This document shows positions 13,301-24,905 of a stretch of DNA of 64,000 bases, one piece after another. A model generated the notes under the pieces. That model saw only the letters and a program-made list of their open reading frames with translations, was not told where the DNA came from and made no database searches. The stretch's first letter is position 1, and each line of letters opens with the position of its first letter. Both the position numbers and the translations under genes were made by a program. The stretch comes from Hirundichthys speculiger (lineage: Eukaryota > Chordata > Actinopteri > Beloniformes > Exocoetidae), in the NCBI GenBank assembly GCA_018398805.1, contig JAGFBZ010000684.1:496001-560000 (forward strand), written 5' to 3'.

Positions 13301-16300
13301 GAGAATCGATGCGCATTTCAACCATTTTTTTTTTTTAAATATTCACAGCGTTCTTATTTTTTTCCTGTACATTAATCCACAAAGTTTATCTCGTGAACAT
13401 CACTGTTCGAGAACGAAACTGGTGTTTCTCGAACAGTTTTTCCCACAATGATGAGAAAGACCTGAGTGAATCCGTTGTGTCTAAACGATCACTGATCATG
13501 TAGCGGCCTTTCATTGTGAATGGAGGGATTAATCTAAGCTATACAGCTCTGACCGTGACGTTGCACCATTCCATACAAATGGAAATGATGCATTCTGTTT
13601 TTCCGTCACAGGAGAGCGGCTTCCCATTTTCCGCTCCTACTGTCAAGTTGTGCACAGCTGCATAAGTTTGCTCGCTTGTGTGTGGGGCACAGGATAATGG
13701 CTGTTGACAGAATAATGGGAGTATGAAGATGCAATATAAATCCTTAATCATGCCTGAATCATGAACTGCTGCATTCAAGTGCACCCATCATTCTGCTGGA
13801 ACTACTTCTAGCAGGGAGTCTACACCCCTAAGAGTTTTTTTCTTTTTCTTTTGTGGCTCAGTTAATAGATTTCCTACTGTGCCAACATTATCTACTGATA
13901 AATACAATTCTTTTGGGCTCAGCATGAGCACACATGTATATGCAAACACAATATCGTTCAGAGCCATATTGACAGATGAAATCAAATACCCCTTAATTGA
14001 AATCCTCTTTGAGCCACGACTCCCAAAATGAGCGATATCTTCATTTTTCAATCCTTGCAAACAAATCAAGACACCCTTAATTTCAGAAAAACGAGAGGCA
14101 TATGAGTTGGGCTATCTCATACAGCGGTTAATCAAAGCGGAGGGCACGGGAAAGTGCAAAAAACAATCTGCGCTTCCCCGCATAGGCCTGTCAGATTTGA
14201 CTCGGAACATCATCGTGCTTCAGGGATCGTCTTTCAAGCAAATTGCCTCCCTGAACCTGGAAGTTCATTACTAATGGCGGTTCCCATCAAGTTGGAGGCC
14301 CATCCGAATGCTAATATCCCCTTGGTACTTTGGATCTGTCACCTCAAGTCCTTTCTTTTCATAACATGGCAATTACACTGATGTGCTTTTCCTTCATGGA
14401 ATTAGGCTTCCCTCCCTGTGGCGAGCTTCCCACAACAGATGCTTTTGCAGTTGTTTCCACAGACCATTGGAGCCTAAATGAACTAAATGAACAGTCACTT
14501 TCTATGCATCGGGCCTGGTGTATTAGCACTCATCTTGATTTGCATACTTATCTACGTCTTCAATCATGGAATCACACACTTGTATGTGAGTTTGATATTT
14601 CTGTACTGAAATGGGCAAATCAGGAGGGAAATCATTTTCGCTGATTGTACACCTAAAAAAAGGCGCACCGGTAACTTAAAAAAAAAAAAAAAATGCAGAT
14701 TGTGTCAGTGTAAACCAGCCATGCAAAATTTATGTTACTCTAAAAACTGTTTGGGTAAGAAGAAGCTTCTGGTCGTCTGTTGTAGATTATGCATTATTCA
14801 GTTGACATTGCATTCTCTCATGCTTATCCTACAACACGTTTCCCTCACGTGTGTCAGCTGACTCTGTTTTGCAGGCCAGCATCGCGGTTTTTGTTTTGTT
14901 ATTTTCCATTTTAAAAACTACTAGTGAAAATTTCCTTTATTAGAATCACCAGTATGTGATGAGCGCTTGTCACGCTCTGATTACAAATGTGGCAATCAAT
15001 ATTCATTCTTATTACTTTTAGAAAAAACTTTATAGATTATGACGGGAATCATTCACAACACTTTTTTTTTTCCCTGTTTTTCTCATCTGTGGGAGGAAAT
15101 CTGATGGAACACATTTTGTGTTTTCACTCAACCAGAGGAGAGGAAAATAAAGGAAAGCTCCCACTTTTCTATTTTTTGGTACCTCATAGGCCTCTACTCA
15201 CCTTTAGCACATTGATGGTAAAGGAGAAAGTGCAGAAGAGCAAAATGGAAAATGGTAATAAACATGCTAATGTTCGGCCGCAAAGCCGGGAAGAGCAGCT
15301 TCTATGTGTCCCTCAGCTTTCTGCTTGGATGTGTGCGAGAGTGAATGTGAATGTGGGAAATACATGGAGACAGAGCGCGAGTGAAAGGAAAGGGGAATTG
15401 TGCGCAGTATTGCGAGCACACAAGCACACGCTTGCACACGCTTGCACACGCTCGCTGTGTGCAGCCGAGTAAACAGGAGAGGGCTGCATGTGAACGTGCC
15501 ACCTTTCTCTTTCAATCGGCCTCTGGAGACAGTGCAGAGGGCCTTTTGTTGGCTCACTGGTGAGATAAGGAGCATGGGAGGAGGGTAAGGGGGCTTCAGA
15601 GACTCATGGAGCCAGCTTTTTCTCTCTTTTTTCCTGCAGGATGGAAGCACCCCTCTCAATAGGAACTCATTTGCCATTTTCTGTAATTGTGGAACATAAT
15701 GGAGCACACCTCATTCAAGCAGCCCAAGGCTTTTTCTTTTTTATTTTAAAGACATTTTCTCCATTCACAGCCAAACAAACACTGTTTTAGAGCGATATTA
15801 CAGTCTTTTGAGCTCGGGGGGCCACCACAAATTTGCCTTTGAAAGGAATGTTTTGTGAAATCAAGATCAAATTTTGCTCAGTCACGTCATCCAAATTGAT
15901 ATTTGTCACCTGACTTCTGTCCTTACCGCTCCCTGGCAGCTAAACACAGTGCCTGACCTTTAAGTGTCCGGGTTTTCACGTATGTTTGTGTAGAGGAGAG
16001 CTGCACTGATCACTGGGAGATACCGACTGAATCAACCTGCCACTAGAACGCTGCTACAGACCAAACAGTATGCTTGTTAATCGCATGGGAATACAGTGCT
16101 TTATTTTCCACGCGGTCAAATGAATATCAAAGCTGAAGTGCAGAGATGAAAAATGACTGATTTGAAAATTATTGCCGAGCCTTTTCATTAAAGCACCGCA
16201 GGCTAGGAAAGGATGGCTATTTGCATAATTTAACTGGCATCTTAATTATTGTGTCAGAAATCTGTATGCAAATGACTTAAGTCACGTAGAAACGGAAACT

Positions 16301-16506
16301 TACTTGGCTGGATGTCTAATGGACTAAATCTTATCAAGTTAGAATAGGAAGCGTGAGCGCAACCAGAGAATGGCAGCAGAGAACGACATGGAAGAGAAGG
16401 ACAGGCGGGAAACAGAGGAATGCTAACCTTACCTGGGTTAGCTGGGAAAGAGATGCACAAGTGTGTGTGGTTTTTATTTTTATTTTTTTTTCTGAGAAGG
16501 ACCTAC
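10346..16506. other. Intronic DNA without recognised genes
   Basis: This segment contains T-rich runs (12977-12989, 13327-13336) and a 10-base tandem repeat (CACACGCTTG, about three copies, 15425-15452). Polypyrimidine-AG strings on the plus strand at about 10565-10600 and 15615-15640 look like acceptors but have no convincing exon after them. Confidence 0.55.
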
Positions 16507-16648
16507 CACGTAAAACAGTGAGTCTCGTGGAAGCGCTCGTCTCTCCAACACTGTTGGAGGCGACGCACTCGTATATGGCTTCGTCTCGGGGCGTGCGCAA
16601 CGGCTGAATTCTTAGCACTGAACCAGAGCCGTCGTCGAACTCAATCAC
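16507..16648 (-). CDS. ptprd: ptprd exon: second half of Ig domain 1
   Basis: This 142-base exon encodes [20 protein letters not shown], then [16 protein letters not shown] and [11 protein letters not shown], plus one base. It completes Ig1: the DEAIYEC segment is the conserved D-x-x-x-Y-x-C motif carrying the second disulphide Cys. The [29 protein letters not shown] stretch is near-identical to human PTPRD and differs from PTPRS (FDESAGAV, ENVYECVAQ) and PTPRF (PLRVQRDE, ECTATN). The acceptor is CTGCAG|GTG and the donor is CGTG|GTAGGT, leaving phase 1 as in the human gene. The following Ig2 exon was not found between here and position 1, so that intron exceeds 16 kb or the exon lies off the window. 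Confidence 0.95.
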
Positions 16649-18596
16649 CTGCAGGTGCGAGAGACAGGATATGTTAAAGGAGATTTTTTTGTTCACAATG
16701 GGTGAGGGACCTTCTGCTGAAAAGAAACAAAAAATTAAAAAAATGACAGACAAACCAACGACACTGATGATGACTGACACGATGTGCTACCTACGACAGA
16801 AAAAAAACAGAAGCTGCTGCCGACATTACGCTGAACTATAGTCACTTTATGTGCAGTTGTGGACATTAACTGTATAAGTAGGAAAAACGAACACAATAAA
16901 CTGTGCAGCATTAGACTCATTGATATGTGGATAATAGACTGGAATAAATAAAATTGTGTCATATGTGCTTCCTGCTGCTAAATCAGCTAAATCACAGTTA
17001 TTGTTTAATTTTTGTGCATTAACTAGTAAAATAACAATAACGTGGCTGACTAACTTTAAGAATGGGGAAGTTTATAGTTCGATTTTTATTTATTTATTTA
17101 GTTTTTTTCTTCAGATGTTGGGCTGCAGAGCATATTTTCGCTCTGAGCGTGTCCCACTCTTAAAGTTAACATTTGATCCCCGGACGAAAACGGCATCACA
17201 CTGGGTTGTGTTAATGGGACAGAAACAGGCACAGACATTGAGAAGTGGCTCGATAACCAGTTACGGACGGCTGTACTATGAGGTGACGTAGTGGTAGGAA
17301 AGACAGGACTGACTGTTTTTGACGAATGACATATAAAATGCTCACATACAAGTGTTTGTTGTAGCTTATTCAGCTATCTTTGCATGCTACGTATTGTATA
17401 CTCACTGATTTTAGAAAGATCTTTGTCATAACTCAAGCTCTTTTAAGCATAGAGGTAGATTTAAAAAAAAAAACAAACAACAGGCCCGAGACCTCTCTCT
17501 CTCTCTCTCGTACTCATACACGCACACTCGAACTCACGCGCACACACGCAAAGGCCTACACACATTTGAAAGTTCACAATACATCTCAACATTTCTTTTT
17601 AGTTAACAATACACTTGACATTTCATTGGCCAAGCTGCAGCAGCGTGGGCATTCATGGTCTCAGCAAAAGATAATAATGATAAAAACAACCTTCTTTCTT
17701 AGTTAAAGTCAAAGAGCCAATTAGAGGGCAAGTTGGGAGACTTCTCAAAGGAAATAGGTTTTGGTAAGAAGATGAGGTGCCAGTGCGTGACTGAATGGGG
17801 GTGGAATTGCAGCAGCCAACAAGCCATGTGAAGCGATGAATGAATGAAAACAAATGTCTCGGCATTCGGCTCTACGTGTGATGCAAATGCGATGAACTCT
17901 GATAAGATTAGATTTCCGAGCGCGTGATGCGAAGAAGAGGTGGAAAAAAGGTTTCTGAGCTCTGTTAAGCCATTTCTGCTCTGCAGGAGCTAACAAATGC
18001 AGCAACTGAAGCAAGGGGGGGTGGGGGGTGACACCATGATAGTACTGAGGACTGACACCAAAATTAATAGAAATCTTATCAGCGCTCCGCGATGATGTGT
18101 TATTACTCATGGGTATTGAGCCCAAGTGCAGATTAAAGCTGAACAGAAATCAAAGCTGCAGCCAAAATAAGAAGGGTAGGACATGCATTTAGATAAAGAT
18201 GCCACAAAGCAAAAGAACATTTTGAAGTGAAAGCGCCGCTTTCCCTTTCACTTTGCATGAAACTGGCAAATGTGGCATGATGCTAATGTAGGTATCTGGG
18301 TCACACCACAAGTTGCTTTATTTCTTCTTCTGCCCAATTGCTTCCTCCATGTCATTTATTAGATCACAAATTTGTCCCGAGATCTTTTTGTGAGACTCGT
18401 TCATTAATTCTTTGTGCATGTTCAAAGGCCTGGCCAGCAGGATTATTAGAGCCTGCTAATGCGTGGTGGCAAGTCGGGGCGAAAAGCAAGCGGATGGGTC
18501 TTGGTTGCGATGGATTATGTGCAGGCCAAGCCAAAAGCAGTGCTGAAGCATTCCCATTTTGTCGAGCATTTTACATCAGAACAATAGACCTAATAC
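16649..18596 (-). other. ptprd: Intron between the two Ig1 exons
   Basis: This 1.95-kb intron splits Ig1. It is AT-rich and holds a (CT)n run at about 17493-17509 followed by a degenerate CA/CG-rich stretch to about 17550. I see no exon, RNA gene or recognisable transposon in it. Confidence 0.8.
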
Positions 18597-18742
18597 CTCA
18601 AATCTCTGGTTGCTGACTTTCTTCCCCTTCTTGTTCCACACAATCTTCGGCCGTGGATCTCCTGTGGCTTGGCAGATGAAGGATGCCACACCTCCCTGCA
18701 CGCCTGTTTGGTCATTGGGGGTTCTTAAAAACTTTGGTGGTG
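18597..18742 (-). CDS. ptprd: ptprd exon: first half of Ig domain 1
   Basis: This 146-base exon (2 bases, then 48 codons) encodes [20 protein letters not shown], then [20 protein letters not shown] and KVSNQRFE. From my knowledge of the family it matches the N-terminal half of Ig1 of PTPRD more closely than PTPRS or PTPRF: the TP-x-DQTGV stretch and [18 protein letters not shown] are PTPRD-like. Visible features are the first disulphide Cys (FICQ), the Ig-core Trp (IVW) and the basic KKGKK loop, which binds heparan sulphate and chondroitin sulphate in this family. The acceptor is good (TCTCTCCAG|CA). The donor is GAG|GTATTA, a weak match after position +3. The exon sits 28 kb downstream of the signal-peptide exon and 1.9 kb before the other half of Ig1. 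Paralogue (ptprda or ptprdb) cannot be decided. Confidence 0.93.
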
Positions 18743-19003
18743 CTGGAGAGACAGAAACAGAAAAAAAAAGAAAATTAATAAAAGAGTTAGCATTCTAAGG
18801 ACTTCTTCAAAGAATTATAAAGCCACATCCAAACACAGCGGATACAAGAAAGTAGTGAAGCTGAAGATTTCAGCATGTGTCTTTAAACAGATTCTGGAGT
18901 TCAAGGAAAGAGATTAAAGTAGAAGGAGATAGCTGTTGAGATGTTTGGAGCACAATGTTCAAAACATTTTCTCTTGACCTTGGAACCTTTTTTTTAAGTA
19001 ATA

Positions 19004-20125
19004 CAGTGATCCCTTATTTTTCACGGTTAATGGGGACCAGCGCCCCCCCCCCCCCACCGCGAAGATCAAAATCTGCAAACGGGAGCCAGAGTCCCCCGAG
19101 CCTAAATAACGTGTTTAAAATATGTTTAAAAACCGTAAAAAAGTTGCGAGGCACTGCAGCGAAACAAGACAAAGGCTCAACTGTGGTCTTTCTGTTTCCT
19201 TCACCGCCTCTGGTCTCTGAACCGTAGTAAAGAAACCGCTGGTATTGTGCTATTTTTGGCTCGTAATTAGCGGCTAACACGCTAACAACAACAAAAGAAA
19301 CAGTCTGGTTTTCTCTGCATGGAACGAGCACTTTATTCTGGCACTGCAGGAACTTGTAACATCACACAGGTTGTATTGTTGGGCTCCTGTTGGTTAACAG
19401 AGAATGTAAATCTATACACGCTGGGCTGCTGTTGATGCTCACTACACTTTTCATCTAACGCCGTTTTCTTCTGCCATCCCACGATACACACACTACATAA
19501 CCCATAAGGCCACATCATTACCCATAAGGCTACCTTCTTAAAGGAGCCAGGCTGGCTCACAACATTTCTTCGCAGTGAGAGAACGCACACAACATCCTGT
19601 GATGTTTACGCGATTTTTACCTCCGCCAAGGAGGTTATGCTTTCGGTGGCGTTTTTCTGTCTGCGTACAATATACCTCAAAAAGTTATGGATGGATTTTG
19701 ATGAAATTTTCAGGAGTTGTCAGAAATGTGAAAAGGAAGAACTGATTTCATTTTGGGTGTGATCTGGAAGAAATCCTGGATTCTGGATCACGTTCAAATT
19801 TTCGATAACATTGCGGTCAATGGGGCCGAAAAATTTGTTTCTCAATATCTCTGTTAATTATTGCCCAAAACTCATGAAATTTCACTCAGGGATGGACAAC
19901 TAGAACCTCTATCAAATTTCAAAGGCTGATCTGGATTTTATCCAGAACGTGGATTTTATCGCAATCTGTAAATTGCTATATGGGGGAATTGTTGCACTTG
20001 GCGGAGGTTTGCGCTCTCCGAGTGCTTTTCTAGTTTCTTGATTTTTTATTATATTATATATTTCTGAAAAATCCGCGAATAACTAAAACTGCGAACTTAA
20101 AGCTCAAATTGGCAAGGGATCACTG
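19004..20125 (+). mobile_element. Tigger/pogo-like DNA transposon, copy 1, with nested insertion
   Basis: The ends are CAGTGATCCCTTATTTTTC and the inverted GGCAAGGGATCACTG, flanked by TA on both sides (19002-19003, 20126-20127). The TA duplication and the CAGT termini fit the Tc1/mariner superfamily, Tigger/pogo type. No transposase is encoded, so it is nonautonomous. A second copy at 29760-30404 lies in inverse orientation. Copy 1 differs mainly by a ~414-bp nested element (19620-20033) that copy 2 lacks. A C13 run lies near the left end (19043-19055). Confidence 0.8.
19620..20033 (+). mobile_element. Helitron-like nonautonomous element nested in copy 1
   Basis: The element begins CCTCCGCCAAGGAGGTTATG and ends in CTAG. 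A hairpin precedes the end (GCGCTC-TCC-GAGTGC, 20011-20025), then TTTT and CTAG (20030-20033). The insertion lies between A (19619) and T (20034) with no obvious duplication. The 33 bases right of it equal in length the same stretch of the empty copy at 29760-30404. A 3' hairpin, a CTRR end and an A/T target are Helitron traits; the 5' end is CC rather than the canonical TC. An internal inverted repeat (CCTCCGCCAAG at the start, CTTGGCGGAGG at about 19998-20008) is also present. The alternative is a DNA transposon with a 7-bp duplication GATTTTT (19612-19618, 20040-20046). Confidence 0.6.
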
Positions 20126-21608
20126 TAGTGAAATAAAGGACTTGAGACTTGTGGTAGAATTATCATAAAAAAATAAATAAATAAATAAAAAAGCTTCCCT
20201 CTTTCTTCTGTACTTTTAAAGAGTGTCATTATGATCATTGTGTGACGTTGTTTTTTTGTAACTAGATGGTAACTTGGTCATAGGTAACCTTTTTCCCCCT
20301 TGAAATTTCTTGAAAGGTTGAAAAAAACAAAAAACTCAAATACTTGATTATTTTTCTCCTTCATAAAGCCTCTGCAGCTGAAGCCTCTTTCTTTCTTTCT
20401 ATCTCTCTCTCTTTGTCTCTTTCCTTCTCAATCTCTAAAATGCCACCAATCGGAACAATGGCGGGGACTCACACAAAATGGGACATGCACTTGCAGTCAT
20501 CTTCCTGCAGTTTGATTTTCAGACGTCTCCTTGCACAATTCGGGCCTTCTCGACCATTACGCTTTTCCATTTACTTCCATTTTCAGAAGCAAAGTTCAGC
20601 ATTGTCTTTTGTTTTTCTTCCTCCGAGACAATCGGTTCCTGTTCATGAGCTGACAGTTCTATCAAAGTCCCAACAAAATGAAAACACATGAAGGTGACAA
20701 GTAATCAAAGGAACCTGTCTCTCCTGGATGTGATTTTGATTCCAGCTTTGCGGTGATGATTAATGCTGTTACAGTTTCAATAGAAAAAGTTAAGTCAGAC
20801 GAGACGCACACACAAACACACATACACACACAAACACGTTTTCTTCTGAAGCATGGGCGCCAGCTTCAGAAGGCGCTGCAGCTCCATCTGTCCCCTCCGT
20901 GGAAGCAACTGTTAACATTTTATCAATCACTTCAGCAGGTCATTAGAGGCCAGGCAGCTGCAGTGAACGCCAGCCATCTGAATTACCTCATCTGCGTGTG
21001 TGAGAATGTGTCATTGCGCTTGTTTGCGTGCCTGTCGACGTTGCAGACCCATTTCCCCTCCCATGCTGTATCGGCCAGAAGCCGCAGCGGGGACAAATTA
21101 ACCCACAGGATTCGTGGAGAGGCGACATAAGATGTGTGGCCAGCAATCGAAAAGGGGCGAACGGATAAACAGGCGAGCAGCTGGGTTTCCGCTGAGCGAA
21201 TGAGCCTGGGAAATCACCTGATTTCCTCGCGACGCGCGCGTTGCCTCCGAGCGCGTGCGGACATTAACGGCCTCCCGTTTCTTCGGGAGCGCAGACAGAC
21301 GCGTGCTCTTCAAAAAGGATTTCTCTCATTCACCTGCTGACAGATCCGACAGGTGGCCACCAGAGTTGATAAGGTGCAAATTGTACATGGCACAAAAGTG
21401 CTACCATATCTGCATTTTCACGTTTGGCTCGGGCGTGGCGTGCGCTGGCACCCAGCCAAGAAGATGCTGATGGGTAATTGATATGCTATTGGGGCTGTTT
21501 TCGCTCTGGGGCCATCCATTACAGGTTCGCTGCGTCTCCCTGCGTTGGCTGTAATAGACTTCTACGGCATGTACGGGAGATCAGCTCTGAGGGTGAGGAG
21601 ATCGGGGA

Positions 21609-21630
21609 GGGGGGGGGGGGGGGGGGGGGG
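21609..21630 (+). repeat. G22 homopolymer
   Basis: A run of 22 G (after GGGGA) in the long intron. It can form G-quadruplex structure and is prone to length errors in sequencing. Confidence 0.95.
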
Positions 21631-24624
21631 CGCCATCGCACAATGGGGAGTGATTGAGGCGTGACATGGAGGTAATGGTGTTTTCACAGACATGGCTTCT
21701 GATATCACCATCATACACCCATTTTAGGTCTGCCGCTGACAAACATCCATTTTGATGGGGTTCCTCATATGGCTTCAGGTAGCTAGAGGCTGATTGAAAC
21801 CTCGGTTTTTGTCCGAACAATGCCACAACTAGGACCTTGACAGCAAATAATAAGATACGGTCTGTGAACAAACACTGTGCCAGCTCATGCACCATAAAGA
21901 AACCGAGATTTTTCAACGATCATCTTGAAAATAACAAAAGTCCATTACGGCCCAAAGTGCACCTGTACAGTAACGAAATAAAAGCTGCAAAGACTCGTTT
22001 GCCGTCCGCTCGTCTGGAACCATGCAAACTTTAATGGAAAGAATTTTCAGCAACACGGAGCATGAGTTCAAAGTGCACCCGAGCTTTGTTTTGCAAAATG
22101 AGTCCGAACTGAAAGAGTCCCCTTTCGCCTCGGCAGCAAGTGCACGTCTCCTCTGAGAGGTAACCATAATCTACATTAATTAATAATGTGGTTGGGAACC
22201 TGTTAATCCACCGCTAAGCTGTCGCCGGCAAACAAATGAGAAGTGTAAGGCCTGTCGCAAACTAAAAGGTTAGTGACAAGAGCCTGCGTCTTCCCTCCCT
22301 CGAGGTCATTATATAACTTGCTGCAGAAATGGAAGGAGCTTGTCATCGCTTCATGCAGCTCCACTGATCAGCTCCATGTTAATCATTCGGTATCTAAATG
22401 AAAGACTTCAGAACAGTTATATCCACAGGGCTGAGGGGGCAGGCTGATGATTTGAAATAGTTTTAAATGTATAAATATAAATGAAAACTGGAAGGCTTCG
22501 GCGACGTGGGCCGAGGATGGAAGGCAGTGCCGCTGCTGACGACTGTACAGACGTTTCCAAAAAGCTACCGCCAAGCAGAAAACATTTGGCATTGCATAAG
22601 AAACGCAAATCAAAACAAACATTGTTTTGTTGTATTTTTTTTTTTTTTTCCATTTTCAAATCGACTTACTAGGCTTAAAAGACAGATAAATACATCAATC
22701 CTCAGTCCTTGTGTCAAGGACAGAGATGTTCGGTAGAAGAAGAAGTTGAAAAGCAAACATGCCAGCTATAAAAGCAGTATTGTTGTTGCGGGTTTCTGGT
22801 TTGCATTTCAACTTCTCATGTGAAGTGTCGTCCCAGTGCCTGAGGAGGTTTTCTCAAGGTTGTGGGATTTTCTCTCATCGTCCATAGATGCACTTGTGAC
22901 GTAATTTGGCGACTGATCCTAAATGTGCGTCTGCCGTGAGTGGGTTTTGACGGAGTCGTGATGTGTTCAGGGTGTCCAACTTTAGTCCTAACAATATCAC
23001 AGGTACCAGGCCCTGCAACTCTTAAAGGACAAAGTGGGTTTAGAAGGACAGATTGATAGTCAGTGAAATGAAAACCAAACAGAAGAAGCTGTTTTGCTAC
23101 TTTGACCTTTCATATATTACATTTACTGCTATCTGTTCTTGTCGTGAGATCTATCAGTGCTCTGGCTTTAGTTAGTTATGTAAATGAAGCCTTAGTTCAC
23201 CAGGCAACAGAATCGTCGTGATCCAGTTGTGCAGTGGTTTTGTTCTGGCCTCAGATCTCACAGGCTACGTTTCAAAAGCGTAGCAGTCCGAAGGTTAACG
23301 TAACGCTGATTGTAGGAATCAGAGCATCCTTGATGTTTTATTTTGAAAATCCAGATGCTTCTTAAGGGTGACTTCCTACCAACTTGTGAATTTACACTGT
23401 TTGGTGGCAATAAAACAGACTTGATGTATATTCTGAATGGTGCATGCTGGGAAGCTTCTCAGCCACTCTGCGGTGCTTCCACTCTCATTGACTAGAATGG
23501 CCGCAATTCACGTGGATGCGTCGCTCTCTCTTTATTGCTGACTTCAGAGAATCTTTGAGGATGTGCGGTCGTCACAAACTTCTTTGACACCGGCTTAGCT
23601 CGCAGCCACACTTTAGATTTAAATGCTGTTCTCACAAAGATCCAAGTCTCGGTTTTGTTCACAACTTCAGAAACTTTTTAAGTTGTCAGGAATCTGCAAT
23701 AGACTTGAGGTTTGATCCGCCGAGCTAGTAAAAAGCATGAATTAAAAGAGGGGAGAGAAAAACATTCATAAACTGGCTTTCGGCTGATGCCTCTCTTTTG
23801 GCACAGACACCAGTCTGATCCAGCTTGGTTTTTGCAATTCTACTGACTGACATATTCAATTTCATTTGCATGAAAAGGGTCATTTCCTCGCTGCATCTTT
23901 AACTTGAAGGGTGAGGTGGGGTTTGGAGGGCGGTAATTAAGCCTAACACATTGGGTGGCAATCTGCAAATTCCCTGCTTCATTTTGGACATACGGGTGGA
24001 AGAAAGGAGCATTTAAAGATGCCATTAACCTCATTCGACATCTTAAAGCCGCAGCATATCAGTTCTGTGATATTGATGAATTATGCCAATGACAGAGAAG
24101 TGATGCAAATGGGAAACGAATGGGGGGGGCTAATGTCAGGAGGGGGGTAAGTGATGCGTATAGTATAGTATATGCTTTGGACATTTGACTTTTTTTATTA
24201 TCCCTTAAATATTCTTTAAGTCAAACAGAAGTTGTATATTTATTATAGTTGTTAAACAAAGAAATGTAGAGGAATAAGCATGCATGACTGCAAAAGCAGT
24301 AAAGCATGGGGTGACTTTATATACACAACCTGTATATGGGTTTGTTAACTGCCTATTATAGAGTTCAGACAAATCCAGCCCCAATGTCAAAACGACACAT
24401 TTGGTAATTCAGGCACACAAACATAAGCAGCTAAATAAAAAAAGTGAAGAAAAAAAATGAAAGTGGAGAAAAACCACACAGAAACAAACAGAAACCATTT
24501 TCTTGGGGCAGTCCTCAGCTCTCTGTCTGCAGCGTTATGATAAAAATTTGCCTTTTGTAATGCTGAGGAAACAAGCTCCACAATGTATGTGCTCTCAAAA
24601 GGCCGAGGCAGACGTACAGAAAAA

Positions 24625-24905
24625 GAACTGAGGCGTAATTAGAACTGCTGGCTGATTTGCACTGCATGCTCGTTGGTAATCTTGCCTTAAATGGAATCTG
24701 AAATTCTTATTGCAATTAGTGATTACTTGAAAAGGGATATTGCCCCGAATGATTGTTAATTGCTGGATCAGGAATAGTACATTAATTCGCTGCAGAGGTT
24801 TTAATGCAGTGCAATGATGGGAACTCGCTCTTCCATCAATATTGTGCTGCTTGTCACACATAATGAAGTTCATAATACAAGCCTTCTCCCAGATTGCTCT
24901 CCTTT
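24625..24905. promoter_or_regulatory. Candidate conserved noncoding element
   Basis: A repeat-free stretch with dense homeodomain-type words: CGTAATTAGA, GCAATTAGTGATTA, TGTTAATTGC, CATTAATTCG. It has no coding potential and no transposon signature. It looks like the conserved intronic enhancers common around PTPRD, but this is inference from word content only. Confidence 0.25.

Noticed and set aside
14987..15472. 161-codon plus-strand frame, one of the longest in the window
   Set aside because: Not recognised, no domain, low-complexity end (HKHTLAHACT from a 10-base tandem repeat) and no convincing splice context.
1..16506. Search for the Ig2 exon or the short alternative exons of PTPRD
   Set aside because: No minus-strand segment matched the expected Ig2 start (a GFPTIDMGPQLKVVE-like segment), so none is annotated.
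19014..19331. 105-codon frame conserved with the frame at 30141-30395
   Set aside because: The similarity comes from two copies of the same transposon. The frames have no known domain and differ by indels, so protein-level selection is not shown.
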